DNA from: CAG-791 sp002449595
GTDB taxonomy: Bacteria > Bacillota > Clostridia > Lachnospirales > Lachnospiraceae
Length of the DNA stretch: 64,000 nucleotides
Assembly (NCBI GenBank): GCA_946539855.1
Contig: CAMNHV010000010.1
Coordinates: 1-64,000, forward strand
Direction of reading: 5' to 3'
Below are positions 33,173 to 41,861 of the stretch, piece after piece. The notes below the pieces were generated by a model that saw only the letters and a list, made by a program, of their open reading frames with translations, made no database searches and was not told the origin of the DNA. How positions within the stretch are numbered: the stretch's first letter is position 1; each line of letters opens with the position of its first letter. Made by a program: the position numbers and the translations under genes.

Positions 33173-34419
33173 GTGAATTTGATTTTACAAGCGTGATCAG
33201 CCGCGTGGGGAGCGGCGCGATCGCGGTGGATGCCCTGGGCATGGGCGGCAACGCGCCCTCGAAACCGAAGGAAGGGTTTGACGTGATCCCGATGTGGGTC
33301 GCGGACATGAATTTCCCGACGGCGCCCACGATCACGGAAGAGATCGTGAAGAGGACGGAGCACCCGTTCTACGGCTATTTCCTGACGGATCCCGCCTACA
33401 CGGAGAGCATCCTTCACTGGCAGGAAGTGCGCAACGGCATGACCGGGATCGACGGGAAGGCCGTCGGCTATGAGAACGGCGTCCTCGGCGGCGTGGCGAC
33501 AGCGCTGCGCCTCTTCTGCAAAAAGAACCGGAAGGTCCTCGTCCACGGACCGACTTACATCGGTTTCACGAACGTCCTGAAGACCTGCGGATACGAGACC
33601 GTGACGAGCATGCTCGTGCGCGACGCGGACGGCGTGTGGCGCATGGACTACGACGACATGGAGCGGAAGATCCGGGAGGAAGAGATCGGCGCCGCGATTT
33701 TCTGTTCGCCGCACAACCCGAGCGGACGCGTCTGGGAGATGGAAGAGCTGAGGCGCGCGTTCGCCCTTTTCCAAAAATATGACGTGAAGGTCGTGAGCGA
33801 CGAGATCTGGTCGGACCTGATCCTCGCCGGGAATAAGCACATCCCTTCGATCTGTGTGAGCGAAGACGCCGCGAAAAGAACGGTCGCGCTGTACGCGCCA
33901 TCCAAGACGTTCAATCTCGCAGGGCTGATCGGAAGCTATCACATCATTCCGGGCGAGGAGCTGAGAGCGTCCTATGAGAAAGAGGCGGCGGTCACCTTCT
34001 ACAACCACATGAACGTCTTCTCGGAGCGGGCGCTCATCGGCGCTTACTCAGAGACCGGCATGCGGTGGGTGGACGAGCTGCGCGGCGTTCTCACGGAGAA
34101 TGTGCGGTACGCGCTCGCGTTCATCCGGGAACACTTCCAGGGGGTGGAAGTGGCCGAGCCGCAGGGGACTTACCTGCTGTTCCTCGACTGCGCCGGATGG
34201 TGCCGGGAGCACGCGGCCGCGGAGGGCAGGAATGATATCGGAGACAGCGCGCTCACGGAGTGCTTCGAGCAGCTGCTCCACAAGGGCTGGGACGTCGGCG
34301 TAGGCTGGCAGGACGGCAGGCCGTTCGGCACAAGCTCCACGATCCGGATGAACCTGGCACTTCCTCTATCCCGTGTGCAGGAGGCGATGGACCGCCTCTG
34401 CAGATATGTTTTCACTTAA
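33169..34419 (+). CDS. PatB/MalY-type PLP aminotransferase (possible cystathionine beta-lyase)
   Basis: 416 residues of fold-type I PLP enzymes. DVIPMWVADMNFPTAP at the N-terminus and FYGYF are PatB/MalY marks; CSPHNPSGRVW and SDEIWSDL hold the PLP-contacting Asn and Asp, and APSKTFNLAGL the Schiff-base lysine. Members cleave cystathionine or cysteine conjugates, and some transaminate. Start ATG 33169 overlaps the previous stop. The symporter gene follows 22 bp on, which fits amino acid uptake and breakdown, but the substrate is not shown. Confidence 0.9.
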   Translation: MSEFDFTSVISRVGSGAIAVDALGMGGNAPSKPKEGFDVIPMWVADMNFPTAPTITEEIVKRTEHPFYGYFLTDPAYTESILHWQEVRNGMTGIDGKAVGYENGVLGGVATALRLFCKKNRKVLVHGPTYIGFTNVLKTCGYETVTSMLVRDADGVWRMDYDDMERKIREEEIGAAIFCSPHNPSGRVWEMEELRRAFALFQKYDVKVVSDEIWSDLILAGNKHIPSICVSEDAAKRTVALYAPSKTFNLAGLIGSYHIIPGEELRASYEKEAAVTFYNHMNVFSERALIGAYSETGMRWVDELRGVLTENVRYALAFIREHFQGVEVAEPQGTYLLFLDCAGWCREHAAAEGRNDIGDSALTECFEQLLHKGWDVGVGWQDGRPFGTSSTIRMNLALPLSRVQEAMDRLCRYVFT

Positions 34420-34441
34420 TTCTCGAAAGGGGGGGATCCTG

Positions 34442-35662
34442 ATGAAGGAAAAGAAAAAACTGGCGCTGTCAACACAAATATTTATCGCGCTTGTGCTCGC
34501 AATTATCGCGGGTATTGCATTTACCGGCGACCCTTCGTTTGCGACGGCCTACATTAAGCCATTTGGCACGATCTTCCTGAACCTGATCAAGTGGATCGTC
34601 GGCCCGCTCGTATTCTTCTCGATCATGGCGGGCGTCGTATCGATGCGCGACATCAAAAAGGTCGGCGCGATCGGCGGCAAGACGGTCGTCTACTATCTGT
34701 GCACGACCGCGTTCGCTGTAGCGATCGGCCTCCTGTTCGCGAATATCTTCAAAGGAATTTTCCCTGTGCTGTCCACCACGGATCTGGCCTATGAGCCCTC
34801 GGCGACCAGCGTCAACTTCATGGACACCCTGGTCGGGATCTTCCCGTCCAACTTCGTGAAGCCCTTCGTCGACGCGAACATGCTGCAGATCATCGTGGCG
34901 TCCCTGATCATCGGCTTCGCGCTGATCCTCATCAGCGAGAACAACGACAACACGGACTTCCGCGCGGTCGACATCGCGAATGAGATCTGCATGAAGGCGA
35001 TGGAGATGATTATAAAGCTCTCCCCGATCGGCGTGTTCTGCCTGCTGTGCCCCGTCGTCGCGGAGAACGGCCCGTCTGTCCTGGGTTCCCTGCTGAAGGT
35101 TCTGCTCGTCGCGTACCTTTGCTACATCTTACATGCGGTGGTCATCTATTCCGCGTCTGTCAAGCTGCTTGGCGGGCTCAGCCCGGTCGCTTTCTTCAAA
35201 GGCATGATGCCCGCGATCATGATGGCGTTCTCCTCGGCCTCCTCTGTCGGCACGCTGCCGCTGAACCTGGAGTGCACGGAGAAACTTGGCGCTGACAAAG
35301 AAGTCGCATCCTTCGTCCTTCCGCTGGGCGCGACCATCAACATGGACGGAACGGCGATCTACCAGGGCGTCTGCTCCGTATTCATCGCTTCCTGCTTCGG
35401 CATTAACCTGACGTTCCCGCAGATGCTGACGATCGTCCTGACGGCGACGCTGGCCTCCATCGGCACGGCGGGCGTTCCCGGCGCGGGCATGGTCATGCTG
35501 GCGATGGTGCTGCAGTCCGTCGGTCTCCCGGTGGAAGGCATCGCGCTTGTCGCGGGCGTGGACCGCATCTTCGATATGGGCAGAACGGTCGTCAATATCA
35601 CCGGCGACGCTTCCTGCGCGATCGTTGTTTCGAAGATGGAGCAGAAAAAGAAGGCGGCCTGA
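34442..35662 (+). CDS. Dicarboxylate/amino acid:cation symporter (DAACS, GltP type)
   Basis: 406 residues with about eight membrane segments and re-entrant loops. The conserved GATINMDGTAIYQG binds sodium or protons and substrate; AFSSASSVGTLPL is the serine-rich HP1 loop. Likely substrates are glutamate, aspartate, serine/threonine or cystine. Start ATG 34442 with GGGGGG; the frame upstream to 34373 overlaps the aminotransferase. The 3' end (KKKAA stop) is copied in the degenerate repeat downstream. Confidence 0.92.
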   Translation: MKEKKKLALSTQIFIALVLAIIAGIAFTGDPSFATAYIKPFGTIFLNLIKWIVGPLVFFSIMAGVVSMRDIKKVGAIGGKTVVYYLCTTAFAVAIGLLFANIFKGIFPVLSTTDLAYEPSATSVNFMDTLVGIFPSNFVKPFVDANMLQIIVASLIIGFALILISENNDNTDFRAVDIANEICMKAMEMIIKLSPIGVFCLLCPVVAENGPSVLGSLLKVLLVAYLCYILHAVVIYSASVKLLGGLSPVAFFKGMMPAIMMAFSSASSVGTLPLNLECTEKLGADKEVASFVLPLGATINMDGTAIYQGVCSVFIASCFGINLTFPQMLTIVLTATLASIGTAGVPGAGMVMLAMVLQSVGLPVEGIALVAGVDRIFDMGRTVVNITGDASCAIVVSKMEQKKKAA

Positions 35663-35776
35663 TCTTCGGCTGGAAGAATGAGCAGAAGAGAGAGCCAATC
35701 TTCACATCGGAGAAAGAACTTAGAATAGCGATTTAACCTTCATTCCGAAGAGTAAGAAAAAAAGATTTGATCTTCA
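35632..35776. repeat. Degenerate 30-36 bp repeats at the symporter gene end
   Basis: Three diverged copies share GAAGA-nn-GAG/AAG, an A/G-rich run and GATCTTC/AATCTTC: 35632-35667 (contains the stop at 35660-35662), 35673-35704 and 35747-35776. The copies are looser than at other sites. Confidence 0.5.
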
Positions 35777-35786
35777 TCTTGAAGAT

Positions 35787-35823
35787 AAAAAAGCAGCGCG
35801 GCCATTGACCACGCTGCTTTTTT
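35787..35823. terminator. Bidirectional terminator between symporter and apt
   Basis: AAAAAAGCAGCG (35787-35798) and CGCTGCTTTTTT (35812-35823) form a perfect 12-bp stem with A and T tails, serving the two converging genes. Confidence 0.85.
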
Positions 35824-35840
35824 ACAGGCTATTTATTGAT

Positions 35841-35980
35841 GTCGGAAATTATTTGCCTTCGTATCAATATCGGAAATGACTTACCTTCGTATTGATGTCG
35901 GAAACTATTTGCCTTCGTATCAATATCGGAAATGACTTACCTTCGTATTGGTGTCGGAAATTATTTGCCTTCGTACTGTA
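35841..35980. repeat. 28-bp tandem repeat, five copies, spanning the apt stop codon
   Basis: Units at 35841, 35869, 35897, 35925 and 35953 are each 28 bp with core (G/A)TCGGAAA and CCTTCGTA. Odd copies (TTGCCTTCGTA) and even copies (TTACCTTCGTA) alternate, giving a 56-bp higher-order unit. The last copy holds the apt stop (35961-35963) and codons for YEGK. Confidence 0.95.
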
Positions 35981-36485
35981 CTGCGGAGAAGACGGGATAG
36001 TCTTTCAGCAGCTCGCGGCCGTTCAGGCCTTCCAGCTCCATCATGACGACGACGCCGGCGACTGTGGCACCGAGTTTTTCCACGAGCTCAGCCATCGCCT
36101 TGATCGTGCCGCCGGTCGCGAGGAGATCGTCCACGATCAGCACCCGCTGTCCGGGTTCGAGCGCATCTTTGTGGATCTCGAGGACGGCGCTGCCGTACTC
36201 AAGGTCATATTCGACCGACACGGTCTCGCAGGGGAGCTTGCCCTTCTTGCGGATCAGAACGAGCGGTTTGCCGAAATTGTAGGCCATAGGGGCGCTGAAG
36301 ATGAATCCTCTGGACTCCGCGCCGACGATGGCGTCGTACTCAATATCCTTGATCAGGTCCTGCATGGTGTCTACCGCGAGTTTGAAGCCCTCGGCGCTTT
36401 GGACCACCGTTGTGATATCGCGGAACATGATGCCTTTCTCCGGGAAGTCCGGGATCGTGCGCACATATTTCTTGAGTTCTTCCAT
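35961..36485 (-). CDS. apt: Adenine phosphoribosyltransferase
   Basis: 174 residues. It salvages adenine with PRPP to AMP. The PRPP loop is VLIVDDLLATGGTIKA, with FPEKGIMFRDITT and GAESRGFIF upstream. The start is ATG 36485 with GGAGGAG; the longer open frame to 36587 lacks a site. The last codons are the source or end unit of the 28-bp repeat array. The 200-bp gap to the kinase gene (36486-36685) shows no gene. Confidence 0.96.
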   Translation of the reverse strand: MEELKKYVRTIPDFPEKGIMFRDITTVVQSAEGFKLAVDTMQDLIKDIEYDAIVGAESRGFIFSAPMAYNFGKPLVLIRKKGKLPCETVSVEYDLEYGSAVLEIHKDALEPGQRVLIVDDLLATGGTIKAMAELVEKLGATVAGVVVMMELEGLNGRELLKDYPVFSAVQYEGK

Positions 36486-36685
36486 GATCTCCTCCTGATG
36501 AATCGCGTTTTCGATTTCTGCGGGCGGAACCTTAAGGAGTGAAAATCGTTCTTTTCCGCTGCTCCGGTCCGCTGCCGCATCCATCATACCACAAATTAAG
36601 ATGAACGGATGTACCGATTCATCACAGTCCGAAGCACTTGCTGCTGAGGACGTGTGAAAACGAATATGAGTCAGCTTTTCGATTG

Positions 36686-38176
36686 TTAAATCGTAACTAT
36701 GAAGCGGATCCTGTCCTCCCCGTCGCGCTCGGCGCGGATCGTGCCTCCGTGCCCTGCGGCGATCGCCTTCGCGACGGACAGCCCGATGCCGAAGCCGCCG
36801 CTCGCGCGGTCTCTCGAGGCGTCCGCCCGGTAGAACCGGTCAAACAGGCGGGAGAGGTCGCCCTCCGGGATCTCAGTGCAGGTGTTGGAGACGGAGAGCA
36901 CACATTTGCCATCCTTTTCCCGCTTGTTCAGCAGAATCTCTATCGTCCCGGAACTTGTTTCCGAGGAGTGGGAGTCCTCCGTTGCGGCACCTTGTTTACC
37001 GGGATCCTGTGCGGCTGAAGCGGACGGCGTCACATATTTCATGGCGTTGTCGAGAAGGATCGAGGTCAGCTGACGAAGCGCGTCGCGGTCGCCGGTCACA
37101 GCGATTCCGGGGGTGATCTCTTTGAGGTATTTGATATCCCTTTTCTCGGCGACGGCGTCGAAGCCGTTCGCACAGGAGAGGACCGTCTCGCTGAAGTCGA
37201 AGGTCTCGTGCGCGTGCCGGCGCGGGTCGTCCTCCATCCGGGACAGCATTAACATGGAAGTGATGAGCTCGTTCATGCGCTTCACCTGCGCGCGGATGTT
37301 GTCTGTCCACTTCGAGCGGCCGCTCTCGAGTTCGAGCACGTCCGCGCTCGCGGAGATGACGGACAGGGGCGTCTTCAGCTCGTGCCCGGCGTCCGAGATG
37401 AACTGCCGCTGCTTCGCGAGCGCGTCGACGACGGGCATCACGGTGCGGCCGGCCATGAAGTGGACGAGCAGCAGCATCGCGATCAGCGCCGCTGCGCCGA
37501 TCCCGAGCGAGGAGAAGAGAAGCCCGCGCGCCGCGTAGAAGTCGGAAGAGCAGTCGACGAAGAGCACGCGCTCTCCGGTGCTGAGGAAGCGGTAGGTCTC
37601 GAGATAGCCCTTCTGCCGCTGCCCGGCGAGGACCGCAGAGGCGTACTCCTTCGCTTCCTCAGCGGATACCGCCGCGATGTGACTGATCTCAGCTTCGCCT
37701 GTCGTGCCGTCTTTTAGCACTTCGACGGAGAAATATCTGGTCTCGAACGGCATCTCCGCGTCGCGCCGCAGCGCAGCCTGCCCCGCCATGAAGGCGGGCA
37801 TTCCTGCCGGCGGTTCGTTGTGAAGCGGAGCGTTGGCATCGGTGCTGCCCGGTGCAGCTTCATTGACGGATGCCCCGGCATCGGCATTGCCGGACATACC
37901 CTCAGGAGCGGGCATCCCGTCGCCCGGTCTGCCGGAAGGCGGAAGGAACGTGCCGCCGCCGTCCGCGAGCATCTGGAGGACGCCGTCCGCGCGGCTACCG
38001 ATCTGCCGCAGGTTCATGAAGTTGATGAAGCTGATGAGGCAGGCGAGGATGATGAGAAGCGCGGCCATCGAGGTGACCACGAATCTGCGCCGGAGGCGGA
38101 GCACCATGGCCGCGTCGCCGGCAGATGTGACGGCAGCGGAACTGTTTCTGTTTCGACCGGATGCACGGAGATTCAT
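36686..38176 (-). CDS. Sensor histidine kinase
   Basis: 496 residues: membrane segments at about 31-53 and 219-241 flank a 165-residue extracellular sensor region with a Gly/Pro/Ala-rich stretch (75-130). The kinase core has DAGHELKTPLSVI (phospho-accepting His265), LLDNAMKYV (N box) and GFGIGLSVAKAIA (G box). There is no clear HAMP domain between membrane and H box. AAAGGA precedes the ATG. It follows its response regulator by 164 bp containing repeats. The stimulus is unknown. Confidence 0.9.
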   Translation of the reverse strand: MNLRASGRNRNSSAAVTSAGDAAMVLRLRRRFVVTSMAALLIILACLISFINFMNLRQIGSRADGVLQMLADGGGTFLPPSGRPGDGMPAPEGMSGNADAGASVNEAAPGSTDANAPLHNEPPAGMPAFMAGQAALRRDAEMPFETRYFSVEVLKDGTTGEAEISHIAAVSAEEAKEYASAVLAGQRQKGYLETYRFLSTGERVLFVDCSSDFYAARGLLFSSLGIGAAALIAMLLLVHFMAGRTVMPVVDALAKQRQFISDAGHELKTPLSVISASADVLELESGRSKWTDNIRAQVKRMNELITSMLMLSRMEDDPRRHAHETFDFSETVLSCANGFDAVAEKRDIKYLKEITPGIAVTGDRDALRQLTSILLDNAMKYVTPSASAAQDPGKQGAATEDSHSSETSSGTIEILLNKREKDGKCVLSVSNTCTEIPEGDLSRLFDRFYRADASRDRASGGFGIGLSVAKAIAAGHGGTIRAERDGEDRIRFIVTI

Positions 38177-38197
38177 CGCGAAGATCCTTTTTCTAAC

Positions 38198-38361
38198 GAT
38201 TCAGATGAATGAATATCAATCAAATGAAACAACAAATAATGTTTTTTTTATCTAATGGAGAATCAGCTGTGTGGAATATCAACTGAAATAAAATACCACC
38301 TTACGAATGATCAGCTGATGAAGTATCAATTCATGCATGATTAGCTAATGGAATATCCAAG
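38198..38361. repeat. Degenerate repeats at the response regulator gene end
   Basis: Four diverged copies of a ~22-bp sequence lie at 38198-38220, 38260-38283, 38308-38330 and 38338-38361, all close to GATTAGCTAATGGAATATC. The last contains the regulator's stop codon (38341-38343). The region is far AT-richer than its surroundings. Confidence 0.65.
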
Positions 38362-39006
38362 CCCGCGGGAGGAGCGGATCTCGACGTCCGCGCCGAGTGC
38401 GCGGAGCTTTTTGCGCAGGTTGGAGACGTACACCCAGACGACGCCGGACTCCGCCTCGCCGTCCGCCCAGATGCGGTCCAGGAAGGTGTCCGGGGAGATG
38501 ATCTGTCCCGGCGAGAGCATCAGCATCTCCATCATCTGGAACTCGCGGCCGGAGAGCCGGACCGGGATCGCGCCCGGTGTGTCAAGCGTGTAGTCGGAGC
38601 GGCGCAGCGTGAGATTGCCGCAGGTGAGGTCGCTCGGCCGGAATTCCTCGCGCCGCCGTGTCATCGCGCGGATCCGCGCGAGCAGTTCTCCCATGTCGAA
38701 GGGCTTGGCGATGTAGTCGTCCGCGCCGGTGTCGAGGCCGAGGATGCGGTCGTCGACGCCGCTTTTCGCGGTGAGGAACAGCGCGGGCACGCCCGAGCCT
38801 TCCGCGCGGAGCGTCCGCAGCACTTCAAGGCCGCTCATCCCGGGCATCATGATGTCCAGGATCATGCCGTCGTATTCGCCGGCGCGCGCGTATTCCAGCG
38901 CGTCCCGGCCGTTGTTCACGACGTCCACGCTGTAGTGCGCGTGCGTCAGGATCGCCTCCAGCGCATCCGCGAGGCCGGTCTCGTCTTCAGCAACCAGAAG
39001 TCTCAT
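38341..39006 (-). CDS. OmpR/PhoB-family response regulator
   Basis: 221 residues: receiver domain with acidic EDE pocket, phospho-acceptor Asp51 (GMILDIMMPGMSGLE), Thr in LFLTAKSG and Lys in YIAKPFD; C-terminal winged-helix with LSGREFQMMEMLM and VWVYVSNLRKKL. The start is ATG 39006 with AAGGAG; the longer frame upstream to 39474 is the tmcAL gene in another frame. Partner of the kinase downstream. It starts 11 bp after tmcAL, so probably one transcript. Confidence 0.93.
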   Translation of the reverse strand: MRLLVAEDETGLADALEAILTHAHYSVDVVNNGRDALEYARAGEYDGMILDIMMPGMSGLEVLRTLRAEGSGVPALFLTAKSGVDDRILGLDTGADDYIAKPFDMGELLARIRAMTRRREEFRPSDLTCGNLTLRRSDYTLDTPGAIPVRLSGREFQMMEMLMLSPGQIISPDTFLDRIWADGEAESGVVWVYVSNLRKKLRALGADVEIRSSRGLGYSIS

Positions 39007-39017
39007 TGTTGTTCTCC

Positions 39018-40136
39018 TTATACTGTCAGCAGCGGCCGCGCTTCCTCGGGGACGTCGTCCTCTTCCGGACGGGCGGTCTTTCGGTAGAGCGCGGAGCGAA
39101 AAAGATCCTTCGCAAAGATCCCGGCTGAGGCGGGATCCAGTGTGTCCGCGCCGGAGCCGGGGCGGACAATGAGCGGTACGCTTCCCTCGGAGGCGATCCT
39201 GCCGAGCAGGTCCTTCGCCTCTCTGCGGACGCCGAGCACGCGGACGAACCCTGTTCCGGGGCCGCCGTGCAGCATCAGCTGCGTCTCCTCCGGAGTGACG
39301 TCCAGAAGGATGTGCAGGAGAGCGCGGGATACGGTCGTGTAGCTCACGTTTCTCGTCTTGATCTGCTCGCAGAAAGAGCTCCATCCTTTGAATCGCGGCA
39401 GCTCCTGTTCGATGCGGGCCGCGAGCTGGGGCGTGACGTCCTGGAACCGGGTGAGGGATTCTCCACGCAGCCACGTCTGCAGGATCGCCGCGTACAGCGC
39501 TTCCGAGAGATCGTCGGGGAAGACGCCGTCGCCCTGCAGCTTCCGCTCAGCGCGGATCGCGCTCGCGGACTGGCAGGAGATGCGCGGGATCGCGTGCGGG
39601 ACGACGGATGATCCGTCGCGCCGCAGCTGCAGCAGGTATTCCAGTCCGAGCAGGTCGTTCGGATGTCCGTCGGGGAGCGTGACGCCGCTGCCCATGAGCG
39701 CCGCGGCGCGCGCGGCGGCATAGGGTGCCCCTTCTTTCAATTTGGCACGCAGCACAGACTGAAACTGTTCCGTCTCTTCCAGAAGCACTTTGGAACCGGC
39801 CTCAAGGAGCGCGAGATCGCCCGTCTCCGAGCCAAAGCACAGGTCGGTCACGACGCCGAGGCGGGAGACGAGAGAGGCGGCGCCGCCCGCGAAGATGCCG
39901 GCGCTGCCGGCCGCGATGCAGGTCGGAAGCTCAAGCACGAGATCCGCGCCGGAGCGCAGGAGCACTTCCGCGCGCCGGAACTTGTCCTCGACGGCGGGTT
40001 CTCCGCGCTGCACGTAATCGCCGCTCATGAGCGCGATGCAGCGGTCCGCGCCGGGGATGCGGCGCGCTTCTTCAAATACATGGCGATGCCCTTCGTGGAA
40101 GGGATTGCATTCACAGATCACAGCGGAAACTCTCAT
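39018..40136 (-). CDS. tmcAL: tRNA(Met) cytidine acetate ligase TmcAL
   Basis: 372 residues. Makes N4-acetylcytidine at the wobble base of elongator tRNA-Met from acetate and ATP. The nucleotidyltransferase motif ECNPFHEGH is at about 9-17, LMSGDYVQRGEPA follows, and a C-terminal helical domain completes the usual YlbM length. Possible starts are ATG 40136 or ATG 40145; neither has a Shine-Dalgarno, and the -10 at 40144-40149 would place transcription start almost on 40136, suggesting a leaderless mRNA. Confidence 0.9.
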   Translation of the reverse strand: MRVSAVICECNPFHEGHRHVFEEARRIPGADRCIALMSGDYVQRGEPAVEDKFRRAEVLLRSGADLVLELPTCIAAGSAGIFAGGAASLVSRLGVVTDLCFGSETGDLALLEAGSKVLLEETEQFQSVLRAKLKEGAPYAAARAAALMGSGVTLPDGHPNDLLGLEYLLQLRRDGSSVVPHAIPRISCQSASAIRAERKLQGDGVFPDDLSEALYAAILQTWLRGESLTRFQDVTPQLAARIEQELPRFKGWSSFCEQIKTRNVSYTTVSRALLHILLDVTPEETQLMLHGGPGTGFVRVLGVRREAKDLLGRIASEGSVPLIVRPGSGADTLDPASAGIFAKDLFRSALYRKTARPEEDDVPEEARPLLTV

Positions 40137-40143
40137 GTCTGAC

Positions 40144-40193
40144 ATTATATCATGCCTGCGGGCAGCCCACTTCAGCCCGGGATGTGATACAAT
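40144..40193. promoter_or_regulatory. Divergent promoters of tmcAL and ackA
   Basis: Leftward: TATAAT (plus-strand ATTATA at 40144-40149). Rightward: TGATACAAT, an extended -10 (TACAAT 40188-40193 with TG upstream), about 65 bp before ackA. Neither has a good -35. Confidence 0.5.
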
Positions 40194-40257
40194 GGATAAG
40201 GCTGTTGCCGATTTTGAAAGAAAATCGAAAAAATCAGATAAAGGGGGAGCAAATAAT

Positions 40258-41463
40258 ATGAATATTCTTGTTATCAACTGCGGCAGTTCGTCACTGAAAT
40301 TCCAGGTCATCGACACGGCGTCGGAGACCATGCTCGCGAAGGGTCTTTGCGAGAGGATCGGTATCGACGGAAGCCTTACCTATGAGAATACCGTGAAGAA
40401 GAGCGGCAAGATCACCAGGGAAGTTGAGATCCCGAACCACAAGGTCGGCATCCAGCTCGTCCTGAACGAACTGACGGATCCCGAGAACGGCGTCATCAGC
40501 TCTCTCGAAGAGATCGGCGCTGTCGGCCACCGCGTCGTGCACGGCGGAGAAAAGTTCGCGAAGCCCGTCATCATCAATGACGAAGTCATCGAGGCGATCC
40601 GCGAGTGCTCCGATCTTGCGCCGCTGCACAATCCGGCGAACCTGACCGGCATCGAGGCCTGCAGAAGCGTGATGCCCGGTACGCCCATGGTCGCTGTGTT
40701 TGATACCGCGTTCCATCAGACGATGCCGTCGAAGGCGTATATGTACGCGATCCCGCTGCGCTATTATGAGAACTACAAGATCAGGAAATACGGCTTCCAC
40801 GGAACCAGCCACGACTTCGTCTCCTCTGAGGCGGCGCGCGTCGTCGGCAAGCCGATCGAAGACCTGAAGATCATCGTCTGCCATCTGGGCAACGGTTCAA
40901 GCGTCTCCGCCGTCAAGGGCGGCAAGTGCGTCGACACCTCGATGGGCCTGACCCCTCTGGCCGGCCTCATCATGGGCACAAGAAGCGGCGACATCGATCC
41001 GGCGATCGTGGAATACATCGCGCAGAAGGACAACGTCTCCGTGTCCGACGTCCTCCGCATCCTGCAGAAGGAATCCGGCGTGTTCGGTCTCTCCGGCGGC
41101 CTCTCCTCTGACTTCCGCGACCTGTGGAAGGGCGAAGAAGAGGGCAACAAGAATGCACGACTTGCGCTTGAAGCGTTTGCGTACAGCGTAGCAAAATACA
41201 TCGGCGCATACGCCGCGGCGATGAACGGCGTGGACGTGATCTGCTTCACGGCGGGCGTCGGCGAGAATGACGCGCAGGTCCGCGCGATGATCGGCGAGTA
41301 CCTCGGCTATCTCGGCACCGCGATCGATCCCGAGGCGAACAAGGTCCACGGCGAGCTCCGCGAGATCTCGACGAAGGACAGCAAGGTGAAGATGTTCGTC
41401 CTGCCCACGAATGAAGAGCTCGCGATCGCAAGGCAGACGCTGTCTCTCGTGGAACAGGCGTAA
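40258..41463 (+). CDS. ackA: Acetate kinase
   Basis: 401 residues. Converts acetyl phosphate and ADP to acetate and ATP, the energy-yielding end of acetate fermentation. NCGSSSLKF at the N-terminus, GHRVVHGG, the catalytic region VFDTAFHQTMP, HLGNGSS and FTAGVGEN are all standard. The start is ATG 40258 with AAGGGGGAG; open frame continues back to 40027 inside tmcAL. No pta is next to it, unlike in many Clostridia. Confidence 0.97.
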   Translation: MNILVINCGSSSLKFQVIDTASETMLAKGLCERIGIDGSLTYENTVKKSGKITREVEIPNHKVGIQLVLNELTDPENGVISSLEEIGAVGHRVVHGGEKFAKPVIINDEVIEAIRECSDLAPLHNPANLTGIEACRSVMPGTPMVAVFDTAFHQTMPSKAYMYAIPLRYYENYKIRKYGFHGTSHDFVSSEAARVVGKPIEDLKIIVCHLGNGSSVSAVKGGKCVDTSMGLTPLAGLIMGTRSGDIDPAIVEYIAQKDNVSVSDVLRILQKESGVFGLSGGLSSDFRDLWKGEEEGNKNARLALEAFAYSVAKYIGAYAAAMNGVDVICFTAGVGENDAQVRAMIGEYLGYLGTAIDPEANKVHGELREISTKDSKVKMFVLPTNEELAIARQTLSLVEQA

Positions 41464-41465
41464 CT

Positions 41466-41531
41466 GTCAAGAAAAACCGGTTGACAACAGCCGGACGGGC
41501 ACTTATAATATCAATTCGTGACGTTGATATT
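41466..41531 (+). promoter_or_regulatory. rpmF promoter with two inverted repeats
   Basis: TTGACA (41481-41486), 17-bp spacer, TATAAT (41504-41509): a perfect consensus promoter. Inverted repeat GTCAA...TTGAC (41466-41485) overlaps the -35, and AATATCAA (41507-41514)/TTGATATT (41524-41531) overlaps the -10 and start site, a position suited to repressor binding. Confidence 0.8.
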
Positions 41532-41551
41532 GAGATCCAGGAGGTAAAGCT

Positions 41552-41734
41552 ATGTCTATCTGCCCTAAGAATAAATCGTCCAAAGGCCACCGCAACCAGA
41601 GAAGAGCACACTGGAAGATGTCCGCTCCGGCACTCGTCAAGTGCAGCAAGTGCGGCGCGCTGATGATGCCCCACAGAGTCTGCAAGGCCTGCGGTGCGTA
41701 TAATAAGAAGGAGATCATCGCTACCGAAGACTGA
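41552..41734 (+). CDS. rpmF: 50S ribosomal protein L32
   Basis: 60 residues, zinc form: CSKC and CKAC (Cys pairs at about 31/34 and 44/47). Basic N-terminus PKNKSSKGHRNQRRAHWK. AGGAGG before the ATG. It heads the phospholipid gene cluster, a common rpmF-plsX linkage that ties lipid synthesis to ribosome production. The usual upstream yceD/DUF177 gene is absent. Confidence 0.96.
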   Translation: MSICPKNKSSKGHRNQRRAHWKMSAPALVKCSKCGALMMPHRVCKACGAYNKKEIIATED

Positions 41735-41808
41735 CGCTTAGCGTACGTCCGGAAGGGATGAGCGGCAGCTGCAGACTGCCGTACAGATTATTAGAGAAAC
41801 GATTTATC

Positions 41809-41838
41809 AGAGCCGGTATCCGAAAGGGTATCGGCTCT
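41809..41838 (+). terminator. Hairpin after rpmF, possible terminator or attenuator
   Basis: A 13-bp stem (AGAGCCGGTATCC / GGGTATCGGCTCT) is closed by a GAAA tetraloop. Only TTG follows, so termination would be weak. Confidence 0.45.
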
Positions 41839-41861
41839 TGCTCGTCAGCATGGCGGATAGC

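Noticed and set aside
35841..35980. CRISPR-like periodic array
   Set aside because: Units are contiguous 28-bp repeats with no unique spacers, and no cas genes are nearby.
39007..39474. Long N-terminal extension of the response regulator
   Set aside because: Lies inside tmcAL in another frame; the receiver domain starts at ATG 39006 with a good ribosome binding site.
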